Shown here in pieces: positions 7,088 to 14,774 of a stretch of 64,000 nucleotides of DNA (the first letter of the stretch is position 1; each line of letters begins with the position of its first letter). The notes beneath the pieces were generated by a model. The model was given only the letters and a program-made list of their open reading frames with translations, had not been told where the DNA came from and did not search any database. This DNA comes from Roseivivax isoporae LMG 25204 (GTDB lineage Bacteria; Pseudomonadota; Alphaproteobacteria; Rhodobacterales; Rhodobacteraceae): the NCBI RefSeq assembly GCF_000521865.1, contig NZ_JAME01000019.1, positions 1 to 64,000 on the forward strand, read 5' to 3'. The translations under genes and the position numbers were made by a program.

Positions 7088-8170
7088 TTACGATGGGGCC
7101 GCGCGGGGATCAAGACCTTCCGGCGGGAAAATCGGCGGCGGGGCGATGCGGGCCCCGGAGGCGCGGATCGCAAGATCGGGCGGGGTCCCGGACACGATGT
7201 CTGCCGCCCCCTCGGGGTCGAGCGCGGCGCGGCCGCGGCCGGCGCGCTTGGCGGCGTAGAGCGCGACGTCGGCACGGGCGATCATGGCCTCGGGATCTAC
7301 CGGGTCCCCACCCGCGTGCCAGGCGATGCCGATGCTGGCCGAGACATGGCAGGGCTGGCGGTCGTAAAGCACCGGCTGCTCGAGATCGGCGATGAGCCGC
7401 TGCGCCACCGCGAGGAGATGCGGCGCGGGATGCACGCCGGGCAGGACCAGCAGGAACTCGTCGCCGCCGATGCGAGCGGCGGTGTCCTCGGCGCGCAGAT
7501 GGCGCACGATGGCGGCGGCGGCGTGCTGCAGCACCCGGTCGCCCGCGCCGTGCCCGAGGGAATCGTTCACCTGCTTGAAGTGGTCGAGATCGAGGTGCAG
7601 CACGGCGAAGGCCTCGCCCGAGGCGGCGGTGCGCGCCAGCACGTGATCGGCGGCGCGCCGGTTCTTGAGCCCGGTCAGCGTGTCGGTGAAGGCCTGTTCC
7701 TCCGCCGCGATGCGGGCCGCCTGCAGGCGACGGTTGAGCCTGCGCGAGGCTTCCATCGCCGCCGACTTGGCCTCGAGCACGAAGAGCATCTCGACGGTGA
7801 GGTCTGTCGGCGGGAAATCCGCACTGGTCAGCGCGTGATTCTGGACCGCGGCACCGACCGAGATCCCGAAGGAGAGGTTGACCACCGCGCCGCCGCCGCG
7901 GTCGGGCAGCAGGTGCGCGATGAAGCCGGTGCGCGGCGGGTCGCGGAAGCGCAGGTGCAGCTTCCGGTCGCCCGCGCCCTGGAGGGCCGCGAAGTCGTGC
8001 ACGCGGCGGGGGCGCACCACCTCGAAGAGGTCGAGGAACGCCCGCCCCTCCCACGGCGCCGGCGCCACGAGCTTGCGCAGGGTCGGCCCGGCGTCGAGGA
8101 TGCGGCCCGCGCGGTCGAGTTGCACATGCATGGGACAGAGCGCCTTGAGCAGGCGCCGCTCGAACGTCAC
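7088..8170 (-). CDS. Diguanylate cyclase coupled to the H-NOX-like gene
   Basis: 360 residues starting at a GTG whose bases overlap the stop of the upstream H-NOX-like gene (GTGA), with GGAGG nine bases upstream, so translation is coupled. The N-terminal 150 residues look like a PAS-type sensor (MHVQLDRAGRILDAGP, then FLDLFEVVRPRR). A short coiled helix (RRLNRRLQAARIAAEE) leads to a GGDEF domain: DTLTGLKNRRA, HLDLDHFKQVND and the active loop GGDEF (235-239). An RAED motif five residues before it is the inhibitory I-site. It should make cyclic di-GMP under control of its partner. H-NOX/cyclase pairs are known in roseobacters, where NO sensing tunes cyclic di-GMP. Confidence 0.88.
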   Translation of the reverse strand: MTFERRLLKALCPMHVQLDRAGRILDAGPTLRKLVAPAPWEGRAFLDLFEVVRPRRVHDFAALQGAGDRKLHLRFRDPPRTGFIAHLLPDRGGGAVVNLSFGISVGAAVQNHALTSADFPPTDLTVEMLFVLEAKSAAMEASRRLNRRLQAARIAAEEQAFTDTLTGLKNRRAADHVLARTAASGEAFAVLHLDLDHFKQVNDSLGHGAGDRVLQHAAAAIVRHLRAEDTAARIGGDEFLLVLPGVHPAPHLLAVAQRLIADLEQPVLYDRQPCHVSASIGIAWHAGGDPVDPEAMIARADVALYAAKRAGRGRAALDPEGAADIVSGTPPDLAIRASGARIAPPPIFPPEGLDPRAAPS

Positions 8171-8766
8171 GGCACCGCCCTCCGCCGGTCGGCGCCGAGG
8201 ACGAAGCTGCGCCCCTCGGCATAATCGGCCTCGACCAGGTGGACCGTCACCTCCTCGGACCCGTCGGGCAGCGCGCGGTGCTCGAGAAGGGCCAGCGCGC
8301 CGTAATCGTCGGCCATGGCGCGCAGGAGGCCCACCAGCACGTGGCCGAAGCCCGGCCAGTCGGGCCCGCCCTCGATGCGGAAGACGAGCCCGGCGCCGTC
8401 GTGCAGCTCGATCTCGGGCAGGTCGAGATCGGGCACGGCAAGCCGCACGCGGTCGGGCAGTTCCTCCAGCGAGTGCAGGAAGTCGAGGAAATCCGTGCCG
8501 CAGAAGCGCAGGAGCCGACGGATCGACTGCGCGTTCGGATGCGAGACGAGGTAGGTGCCCACGTCCTCGAGCATCGCCTCGGGCGGTTTCTGCAGCACGC
8601 GCGCGGCGGCATCGCGCAGCCGGCGCGTCATGTCGGAATCGTAGGGCAGCATCGCCTCGAACTCCTGGTCGTCGAGCCCCGCGAGCCGCAGCGCCTCCTG
8701 CGGCGCCCATGCGCCGTAGGTGTCGAGCAGGAAGGACAAGAGCACCCCGTTCACGAGACCCAGCAT
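8167..8766 (-). CDS. H-NOX-like sensor protein lacking the usual heme histidine
   Basis: 199 residues from the ATG at 8766 (MLGLVNG), where GGAG lies seven bases upstream and the sequence begins as H-NOX proteins do; an upstream in-frame start would add 13 residues. The fold-defining segments are recognisable: MLGLVNGVLLSFLLDTYG, YLVSHPNAQSIRRLLRF, FLDFLHSLEELPDRV and GLLRAMADDYG. Aligned without gaps to guanylate cyclase beta1, the proximal heme histidine (H105) falls on Pro104, and the YxSxR heme-propionate motif is also missing. The protein may be heme-free or use another ligand, for example His98. It is coupled to the GGDEF gene by GTGA overlap. Confidence 0.82.
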   Translation of the reverse strand: MLGLVNGVLLSFLLDTYGAWAPQEALRLAGLDDQEFEAMLPYDSDMTRRLRDAAARVLQKPPEAMLEDVGTYLVSHPNAQSIRRLLRFCGTDFLDFLHSLEELPDRVRLAVPDLDLPEIELHDGAGLVFRIEGGPDWPGFGHVLVGLLRAMADDYGALALLEHRALPDGSEEVTVHLVEADYAEGRSFVLGADRRRAVP

Positions 8767-8808
8767 CAGAACACTCCGCGGCGTGCCGGGGACGATGCCA
8801 GCCAAAGT

Positions 8809-8824
8809 TTAACCGTCGGGTAAC
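8809..8824. promoter_or_regulatory. CtrA-type box upstream of the H-NOX-like gene
   Basis: TTAA-CCGTCGG-GTAAC differs in one base from the CtrA consensus TTAA-N7-TTAAC and lies 43 bases before the H-NOX-like start. Another TTAAC lies at 8835-8839. CtrA regulates motility and cyclic di-GMP genes in this bacterial group, so the site fits the genes it precedes. The match is seen; binding is inferred. Confidence 0.4.
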
Positions 8825-8834
8825 GCGCTGGATT

Positions 8835-9569
8835 TTAACGATGCGCGGTGCGGAGGGACGGCGCGGCGGCGTCGAGCCAGCCCGGCAGCCCGCCGATATG
8901 GGGCAGGACCGCGTCCGCCGCGTCCTGCAGGTCGGCCGCCGTCGCGGGCCCGGTCAGCACGGCGAGCGCGGTCATGCCGGCGGCGCGCGCGGCGTGCAGG
9001 TCGTGCAGGCTGTCGCCGACCATCGCGATGCGCGCGGGCGGGATGCCGACCGCGTCGGCGAAGGCGAGGAGCTGGCCCGGCGCGGGCTTGCCGCCGAAGC
9101 CGCTGTCGTAACCCGCGACGAAGTCGAAGCGGTCCGCGACGCCCGCCGCGTCGAGATGCGCCCGGGCCGCGGCGGCCGCGTCGTTCGTCGCGACGCCGAG
9201 CCGCAGCCCGCGAGCGGCCAGCGCGTCGAGAAGCGGTGCGAGCGGCACCGCCGGAACCTGCGGGGCGCGCGCGGCCTCGGCGACGAGCAGCGCCTCGAGC
9301 CGCTCGAGGCGGGCATCCGGCAGGTGCGGGAGGAGGCGCAGCGCCGCCTCGCGCGTGGTACCGGCGATCACGGGGCTTTCCGGCAGGAAGCGGCAGGTCG
9401 CGCGGTCGAAGCCGATGGCGGCGGCCAGCGCCTCTGCCCTGCCCCTGTCGGGCCCCGCGAGCCGGGCGAGCAGCGCGTCCGCCCACGCGTTCCACGTGGC
9501 GGCGAAGTCGAAGAGCGTGCCGTCCTTGTCGAAGAGGATCGCCTCGATCCGTCGGGCGGTGAGGGTCAC
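8835..9569 (-). CDS. HAD-superfamily phosphatase, phosphoglycolate-phosphatase-like
   Basis: 244 residues. The four HAD motifs are present: nucleophile motif LFDKDGTLFD near the N-terminus, a Thr in LGVATND, Lys in GFGGKPAPGQLL and acidic pair in MVGDSLHDLHAA. The helical cap between motifs 1 and 2 is of the C1 type. Such enzymes dephosphorylate small metabolites such as 2-phosphoglycolate; the exact substrate cannot be read here. Start GTG at 9569 overlaps the stop of the DUF3572 gene (GTGA), indicating translational coupling. Two glycine-rich stretches later in the protein are typical of the family. Confidence 0.85.
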   Translation of the reverse strand: MTLTARRIEAILFDKDGTLFDFAATWNAWADALLARLAGPDRGRAEALAAAIGFDRATCRFLPESPVIAGTTREAALRLLPHLPDARLERLEALLVAEAARAPQVPAVPLAPLLDALAARGLRLGVATNDAAAAARAHLDAAGVADRFDFVAGYDSGFGGKPAPGQLLAFADAVGIPPARIAMVGDSLHDLHAARAAGMTALAVLTGPATAADLQDAADAVLPHIGGLPGWLDAAAPSLRTAHR

Positions 9570-9850
9570 GTCCAGTGGACCGCGCCCCCGCCCGGCAGCG
9601 CCTGCCGCGCCGCCATCGGAAGGCTGTAGTCGAGGCCCGTGTCGTCGCAGAAGCGCCGGACCCAGGCATCGTCCATCAGCAGGAAGTCGAGCACCGCCCC
9701 CTGGAAGTCCGGATCGGACAGGTTGGCGCGAAAGCTGTCCTCCCCGGCGCCGGTCGAGCCCATGAAGACCGGCAACAGCTCGTCGTCCGCGGCGAGCCAG
9801 GCCACGGCCTGCAAGCCCACGGTTTCGGCAATGTCCTGCGAAATGCTCAT
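9566..9850 (-). CDS. DUF3572 family protein
   Basis: A 94-residue protein matching the alphaproteobacterial DUF3572 pattern: ETVGLQAVAWLA, then FMGSTGAG, then GAVLDFLLMDDAWVRRFCD and a C-terminal GGGAVHWT. Function is unknown. It has no signal or membrane segment. It is transcribed divergently from the PleD-like gene, an arrangement I recall as common in Rhodobacterales, and is followed without a gap by the HAD phosphatase. Two TTAAC half-sites lie in the 108-base divergent region, but not at CtrA spacing. Confidence 0.85.
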   Translation of the reverse strand: MSISQDIAETVGLQAVAWLAADDELLPVFMGSTGAGEDSFRANLSDPDFQGAVLDFLLMDDAWVRRFCDDTGLDYSLPMAARQALPGGGAVHWT

Positions 9851-9958
9851 GTCCCGTTAACCTGCGAAACGGATTCTTAACCAATCGAACTAAAGACTGG
9901 CGCAAGGTCGTGGGCAAGGCCCCGCAAAGCGGGCCACCACCACAAAGAGGATGTCCAC

Positions 9959-11437
9959 ATGCCGGGCCGCATTCTGATCGCGGACGACATCGCCACGCAG
10001 CGGATCGGCCTGCGGGTCAAGCTGGCCTCGGCATGTTACGACGTCCTCCAGGCGACGTCGGGCACCGAGGCGCTCGACGTCGTGCGCCGCCACCGGCCGG
10101 ACCTTGTCATCGCCGCCGACAGCCTGCCCGACATGAGCGGCGTGCAGCTCTGCGCGTCGCTGCGGGCGCTCGGGGGCGACGCGCCGCCCTGCGTGCTCGT
10201 CCAGCCCGCGGACATGCCCGAGGCGCGGGTGGCCGCCCTGTCGGCCGGGGCCGAGGACGTGCTGGTCCGGCCGCTCGACGAACCCGTGCTGCTGGCGCGG
10301 ATGCGCAGCCTCCTGCGGGCACGCGATTCGGAACGCGAGCTGCGCCTGCGCGAGGACACCTGCCGCGCCTTCGGAATGGCCGAGGCGGGCGCGGCCTTCG
10401 ACCGGCCGGCACGCATCGCGCTGCTCGGCGACCGCGGCGCGGCCGACATCGAGCGTCTGGCGGCGGACCTGCGCCGTGACGTGCGCGGCGCCGAGATCGT
10501 GCTCGCCAAGCGCGAGGAACTGCTGCGGAGCGCGCCGGGCCGCTGGGAGGTCTGCGTGATCCTCGCCGGCCCGCGGCCGCGTGGCAGCCTCGACCTCCTG
10601 AGCGACCTGCGCGCCAGCGCCGCCACGCGGCGGGCGGCGATCCTCTACGTCGCGGCCTCGGGCAACGGGCCGCAGGCGGCGACGGCGCTCGACCTCGGGG
10701 CCGACGACATCCTCGTGGGCAGCCCGCCGGCCATGGAACTCGCCATCCGCATCCGCAAGCAGGTGACGCGCAAGAAGGTCGCGGACCGGCTGCGCGACAC
10801 CGTGCGCGAGGGGCTGCGGGCGGCGCTGACCGATCCGCTGACCGGGCTCTACAACCGCCGCTACGCGCTGCCGCATCTCGACCGGGTGGCCGAGGCGGCG
10901 CGCGCCGCGCGACAATGCTGCTCCGTCCTGATGGCCGACATCGACGCCTTCAAGGCGATCAACGACCGGTACGGCCACGCGGTCGGCGACCGCGTGATCG
11001 CCGCCGTGGCTTTGCGGCTGTCGCAGAACCTGCGCGCCTCGGACCTCGTGTCCCGCTATGGCGGCGAGGAATTCCTCATCACCCTGCCCGATGCGGACCT
11101 CGCGCAGGCGCAGGTGACGGCGGCGCGGCTCTGCGCGCAGGTGCGTACGCACCCGGTGCCGGTGGGCCCCGACGTCGCGGCGGTGCCCGTGACGATCTCG
11201 ATCGGGGTCGCCGCGGGTCCGGGCACCGGGCCCGAACCCGGCCGGCGGATGATCGAGCTTGCGGACGCTGCGCTCTACGCGGCCAAGACCGGGGGCCGCG
11301 ACCGGTACTTCGCCGCGGCCGTCGTCGCGCTCGACCCCGTGCCGGGCGCCGCCGCGGACCGCGCGCCGCGCGAGCCCGCCGCGGCTCAGCGCCGCTCGGC
11401 GAGGCGCGCGATCTCGCGCGAGAGCCGCTCGGCATAG
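9959..11437 (+). CDS. PleD-like REC-REC-GGDEF diguanylate cyclase
   Basis: 492 residues: a first receiver domain (1-120, starting GRILIADDIATQR), a degenerate second receiver (150-280) and a GGDEF domain with DPLTGLYNRRYAL, MADIDAFKAIND and GGEEF (368-372). The RASD I-site lies at 359-362. In PleD the receiver's phosphoacceptor Asp sits four residues before the conserved Pro; here that position is Ala53 and the nearest Asp is Asp54, so phosphoryl control may be shifted or lost. The second receiver has no acceptor (VCVILAGPRPRGS). Output should be cyclic di-GMP. Its last 52 bases overlap the end of the convergent periplasmic sensor gene. Confidence 0.9.
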   Translation: MPGRILIADDIATQRIGLRVKLASACYDVLQATSGTEALDVVRRHRPDLVIAADSLPDMSGVQLCASLRALGGDAPPCVLVQPADMPEARVAALSAGAEDVLVRPLDEPVLLARMRSLLRARDSERELRLREDTCRAFGMAEAGAAFDRPARIALLGDRGAADIERLAADLRRDVRGAEIVLAKREELLRSAPGRWEVCVILAGPRPRGSLDLLSDLRASAATRRAAILYVAASGNGPQAATALDLGADDILVGSPPAMELAIRIRKQVTRKKVADRLRDTVREGLRAALTDPLTGLYNRRYALPHLDRVAEAARAARQCCSVLMADIDAFKAINDRYGHAVGDRVIAAVALRLSQNLRASDLVSRYGGEEFLITLPDADLAQAQVTAARLCAQVRTHPVPVGPDVAAVPVTISIGVAAGPGTGPEPGRRMIELADAALYAAKTGGRDRYFAAAVVALDPVPGAAADRAPREPAAAQRRSARRAISRESRSA

Positions 11438-11877
11438 GCCGCGCGGTCCTCGGGGGCCATGGCGGCGAGGAACTCCACCAGCACCTCCTGCCCCCGCGCA
11501 CGCCGCTCGGTCGCCCGCTCGTTCTGCTGCCCCAGCGCGCGGTCGAGCGCTGCGGGATCGAAAGGATCGGCGCGCAGCGCCGCGGCCGTCTCGCGGTAGC
11601 CGTCGAGGAAGGCCGCGCGGCGCGCGGCGCGGTCCTGCGGCGCGTCCGCGTCGCGGCCCATGTCCTGCCGGATGGCCTGCCGCAGGGCGCGACGTTCCTC
11701 CTCGGTGAAGGCGCGGTAGTAGACGAAGCCGTGATCGGGCCCGCGCGCGCCGCCGCGATGGGGCCCCTCGCGCAGGAACGTGCCCGCGACGATGCCGCCG
11801 ACGACGAGGTTCGCGGCCAGCGACAGGACAAGCGCGATGCGCATCCAGCGGCCGCGGCGGGGTTGTGCCGTCTCCAT
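11386..11877 (-). CDS. Periplasmic heavy-metal-sensor-like protein
   Basis: 163 residues with an N-terminal anchor helix (MRIALVLSLAANLVVGGIVAG) and a long helical periplasmic part (YYRAFTEEERRALRQAIRQDM, later LSREIARLAERR). This resembles the CnrX/CpxP-like metal-resistance sensor families. It begins two bases after the stop of the anti-sigma gene and forms a three-gene unit with the ECF sigma factor. In related systems the sensor modulates release of the sigma factor; the signal here is not known. The 3' end overlaps the convergent PleD-like gene by 52 bases. Confidence 0.72.
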   Translation of the reverse strand: METAQPRRGRWMRIALVLSLAANLVVGGIVAGTFLREGPHRGGARGPDHGFVYYRAFTEEERRALRQAIRQDMGRDADAPQDRAARRAAFLDGYRETAAALRADPFDPAALDRALGQQNERATERRARGQEVLVEFLAAMAPEDRAAYAERLSREIARLAERR

Positions 11878-11879
11878 GC

Positions 11880-12245
11880 CTAGCGCTCCGTCAGCAGGGC
11901 GACGTCGAAGACCGTCGCCGGTTCGACCAGCGCCGCGAACTCGCCCTCCGCGGTGCCCGCGCCCAGCACGTCGGCCACCGCGTCGGGCGGGCTGACGCCG
12001 ATCCAGATGCCCGCGCAGGTCGCCGCGACGAGTGCCGCGGCCTCGGGCCAGGACCGCCGGAGCGCCGCGCGCCAGCCGCCGCGGCCGGTGCGCGCCCGCA
12101 CCGCGCGGCGCCGGGCCTGCGCGGTCACGGCATCGTCGGCGATCCGCGCCAGCAGCGCCGCGGTGGGCGTCGGCGTGGCCTCGCGCGCGGCACGGAAATA
12201 CGCCTCGAGCGGGTCGTCGGGCCGCGATCTGTCAGGATCGGTCAT
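11880..12245 (-). CDS. Membrane anti-sigma factor
   Basis: 121 residues. An N-terminal cytoplasmic region (DDPLEAYFRAAREATPTPTAALLARI) precedes a basic stretch and one transmembrane helix (EAAALVAATCAGIWIGVS, around residues 72-90), then a short periplasmic tail. Its start overlaps the end of the ECF sigma gene by 14 bases, so the pair is made together. Expected role: bind and hold the sigma factor at the membrane until a periplasmic signal arrives. There is no clear HxxxCxxC zinc motif of the ZAS type. Confidence 0.75.
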   Translation of the reverse strand: MTDPDRSRPDDPLEAYFRAAREATPTPTAALLARIADDAVTAQARRRAVRARTGRGGWRAALRRSWPEAAALVAATCAGIWIGVSPPDAVADVLGAGTAEGEFAALVEPATVFDVALLTER

Positions 12246-12816
12246 CTGTGTACCCCAGGTCTGCGCGCCGGCCGAGCAACCGCTCCTCCAGCGCCCGCTT
12301 GCCACGCGCGACGAGACTTTCCACCGCGCGCGGACCGATGTCCATGATGCGGGCGATCTCGGGATTGCCGAGACCCTCGAGGTGCCGCAGCACCACCGCC
12401 TGCCGCTGCCGCTCGGGCAGATCCGCGAGCGCCGCGTGCAGCGCCGCGGCGCGGTCCCCCGACAGCATCCGCGCCTCCGCCGAGGGCGCCTCGTCGGCGA
12501 CCTCGGGCGCGTCGTCGAGCGGGCTGCCGCGCCGCCGCCGGATCCGGTCGATGCAGAGGTTCGCCGTGACCCGGTAGAGCCATGTGGTGATCCGCGCCTC
12601 GCCCGCACGCCAATCCGGGGCGATGCGCCAGAGCTTGAGCATGGCCTCCTGCGCCACGTCCTCGGCCTCGGTCGCGTCCGACAGGAGCCGGCTCGCATGG
12701 GCGAAGACCCCGGGCACGAGGCGCAGGGTCAGCGCCCGTGCGGCCGCCGCGTCCCCGGCCGCATAGAGCGCCAGCAGCTCCTCGTCGCTTCGCTCGTCCA
12801 TCGCGTCCAGCGGCAC
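12232..12816 (-). CDS. ECF sigma factor (RpoE-like)
   Basis: 194 residues with sigma region 2 (ASRLLSDATEAEDVAQEAMLKLWR and ITTWLYRVTANLCIDRIRRRR) and region 4 (LPERQRQAVVLRHLEGLGNPEIA followed by AVESLVARGKRAL). It directs RNA polymerase to stress promoters. GTG at 12816 follows GGGAAGAC; an ATG five codons later lacks a good ribosome site. It is cotranscribed with the anti-sigma and sensor genes. The EF-hand protein 85 bases upstream on the same strand may be a target or fellow operon member. Confidence 0.9.
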   Translation of the reverse strand: MPLDAMDERSDEELLALYAAGDAAAARALTLRLVPGVFAHASRLLSDATEAEDVAQEAMLKLWRIAPDWRAGEARITTWLYRVTANLCIDRIRRRRGSPLDDAPEVADEAPSAEARMLSGDRAAALHAALADLPERQRQAVVLRHLEGLGNPEIARIMDIGPRAVESLVARGKRALEERLLGRRADLGYTDDRS

Positions 12817-12901
12817 CGTCTTCCCGTCCTGCGCCTATGCCGTTCCGCCCGCATCCGCAACGGCCCCGCTCCGCCAATGACGGCGGCGCGGGGCCCGTGC
12901 C

Positions 12902-13390
12902 TCAGCGGTCGTGATGCCGGTCGCGCATCGCCGCGTGGCCGGCCCGCATCTCCTCGCGCGAAAGCGCGCCGTCGCCGTCTGTGTCGAGCCTGTCGAACAT
13001 CGCGCCGCGGTCCCGGCGGGACTCGACCTCGGCGAGACTGAGCGTGCCGTTTCCGTCCGAATCGAGCCGCTCGATCATGCGCGCGATGCGCGCGTCACGC
13101 CGGGCGACCCGCATCGTCTCGGCCTGCGCGGCCATCTCCTCGGCGGTCAGCTCGCCGTCGCCGTCCGCATCCGCGGCGGCAAAACGCGCGCCGGCCGGGT
13201 CCTCGAACTCCTCGGCGCTGACCGTGCCGTCGCCGTTCGCATCGAGCCGGGAGAAGCCCGCGCCCCGCTCGTGCTTGTGGTGCATCATGCCGCCGTCGCG
13301 TCCCTGCGCGTCGGCCGCCGCGGGGGCCAGCGCCAGCGCGGCGCAGAGAGCCGCCGCGCCCGCGGCCATGAGGGTGGATGCTCGAACCAT
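12902..13390 (-). CDS. Secreted EF-hand calcium-binding protein
   Basis: 162 residues. A signal peptide (TLMAAGAAALCAALALAPAAADA) is followed by a His-rich patch (MMHHKHERG) and four EF-hand loops: DANGDGTVSAEE, DADGDGELTAEE, DSDGNGTLSLAE and DTDGDGALSREE. Each has the Asp/Asn at positions 1, 3 and 5 and the acidic residue at 12 needed for calcium. It should sit in the periplasm or outside. It precedes the ECF sigma operon in the same direction. ATG at 13390 is chosen because the signal peptide starts there; the open frame continues upstream without a good ribosome site. Exact role unknown. Confidence 0.88.
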   Translation of the reverse strand: MVRASTLMAAGAAALCAALALAPAAADAQGRDGGMMHHKHERGAGFSRLDANGDGTVSAEEFEDPAGARFAAADADGDGELTAEEMAAQAETMRVARRDARIARMIERLDSDGNGTLSLAEVESRRDRGAMFDRLDTDGDGALSREEMRAGHAAMRDRHHDR

Positions 13391-13620
13391 CTGGGTCTCT
13401 CCCGTTGTCCTGTTCCTGTGTCCGGGCGGAGCGCGTCTGCCTCGTTCCGACCTGTCTGTCGAACGGGCGGGGCCGCGGCTTCCGTCGCGCGGGCGATCAC
13501 GGCTGCGTGAGACGGAGCCCGCCCCGCCGCGCGACACGGAGCCGCAAGACCGCCACTGGGGGTTTCAAAACCGGGCGCATGGGACCATGGTGCCGCCGTG
13601 CCGCCCCCGGAGTGCAAGAC

Positions 13621-14016
13621 ATGACCCACGGAAACGCGATCGAGACGCGCGAGGAGCGCCCCACCTGGCCCGCGCTCCGCCGCGGCTGGCGCCGGCGTTG
13701 CCCGAATTGCGGCAGCGGGCACATCCTGTCGGGCTATCTCAAGGTGCGCGACGCGTGCCCGGTCTGCCGCGAGCCGCTGCACCATCACCGCGCCGACGAC
13801 GGCCCGGCCTACCTGGCCATCCTGATCGTCGGGCACCTGATGGCGCCGCTCCTGCTGTTCGTGTTCGAGACGTGGCGGCCGGAGCCCCTCACGCTCTTCA
13901 CCATCTTCGCGGTTGGTTGCACGGCGCTCACGCTGTACCTTCTGCCCCGGCTGAAGGGCGCCATCGTGGCGTTCCAGTGGGCGCGGTTCATGCACGGCTT
14001 CGGCAGAGCCGCGTGA
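13621..14016 (+). CDS. DUF983 membrane protein with zinc ribbon
   Basis: 131 residues. The N-terminus carries RRGWRRRCPNCGSGHIL and, further on, ACPVC, together a four-cysteine zinc ribbon typical of DUF983. Two transmembrane helices follow (YLAILIVGHLMAPLLLFVFE and LTLFTIFAVGCTALTLYLL). GGAG stands nine bases before the ATG. Function of the family is unknown; members are widespread in alphaproteobacteria. The stop codon overlaps a possible GTG start of the Nudix gene, so the two are likely cotranscribed. Confidence 0.88.
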   Translation: MTHGNAIETREERPTWPALRRGWRRRCPNCGSGHILSGYLKVRDACPVCREPLHHHRADDGPAYLAILIVGHLMAPLLLFVFETWRPEPLTLFTIFAVGCTALTLYLLPRLKGAIVAFQWARFMHGFGRAA

Positions 14017-14054
14017 CCCGCACGCCCGCCGCGACATCGGGACGGGCCAGCGAC

Positions 14055-14753
14055 ATGACCGACGGCAAGGACAGGGTGCGCGACGCCGCGACGGTGATCG
14101 TCCTGCGGGACCGCGCGACCCGGCCACGCATCCTGATGGGCCAGCGCGGGGCGCGCGCGGCCTTCATGCCGAACAAGGTGGTGTTCCCGGGGGGCGCGGT
14201 CGACCCGGCGGATCACGCGGTGCCGCTGGCGCGGGCGGTCCCCGCCCCATGTGCCGACCGGCTGGCCGAAGGGGCCGCGACCGACCTCGTGCACGCGCTG
14301 GCCGCGGCGGCGATCCGCGAGCTGTTCGAGGAGACGGGTCAGGTTCTGGGTCGGCCCGGCGACTGGCCGGGGACCCTGCCGCAGGACTGGCAGGATTTCG
14401 CGGCGACCGGCCACGTGCCCGATGCAGGCGGGTTGCAGTTCGTGTTCCGCGCCATCACGCCGCCGGGACGTCCGCGGCGGTTCGACGCCCGCTTCTTCCT
14501 CGTCGACGCGGCCGCGCTCGCCGGCGATCCCGACGATTTCTCCGCCGCCTCGGACGAGCTGTCGCACCTGCGCTGGGTGCCGCTCGACGAGGTGCGCAAG
14601 GTGGACATGCCGTTCATCACGGAGGTGGTGCTGGCCGAGGTCGCGGCCCGCGCGCACGATCCCGCGCCGCCCGCCTCGGTGCCGTTCTTCCGCAACGACG
14701 ACGAGGAAAGCCTGTTCCTGCGCCTGCGCGGGCAGGCGGCGGGCACGCCCTGA
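14055..14753 (+). CDS. Nudix hydrolase
   Basis: 232 residues. The Nudix signature is split by an insertion: FPGGAVDPAD, then about 35 residues later AAAIRELFEETGQVLG with the REL-x-EE-x-G core that binds magnesium. The insertion between the two halves is typical of the NUDT7/NUDT19-like group, so CoA derivatives are a possible substrate class, though this is a guess. An in-frame GTG at 14013 overlaps the DUF983 stop (GTGA) and would add 14 residues; neither start has a strong ribosome site. Confidence 0.85.
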   Translation: MTDGKDRVRDAATVIVLRDRATRPRILMGQRGARAAFMPNKVVFPGGAVDPADHAVPLARAVPAPCADRLAEGAATDLVHALAAAAIRELFEETGQVLGRPGDWPGTLPQDWQDFAATGHVPDAGGLQFVFRAITPPGRPRRFDARFFLVDAAALAGDPDDFSAASDELSHLRWVPLDEVRKVDMPFITEVVLAEVAARAHDPAPPASVPFFRNDDEESLFLRLRGQAAGTP

Positions 14754-14769
14754 GGCGGCGCCCGCCGCC
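14754..14769. terminator. GC hairpin between convergent Nudix and metK genes
   Basis: GGCGGC (14754-14759), loop GCCC, GCCGCC (14764-14769), starting directly after the Nudix stop and ending five bases before the metK stop. No T-run on either side; it may serve as a weak bidirectional terminator. Confidence 0.35.
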
Positions 14770-14774
14770 GACGG

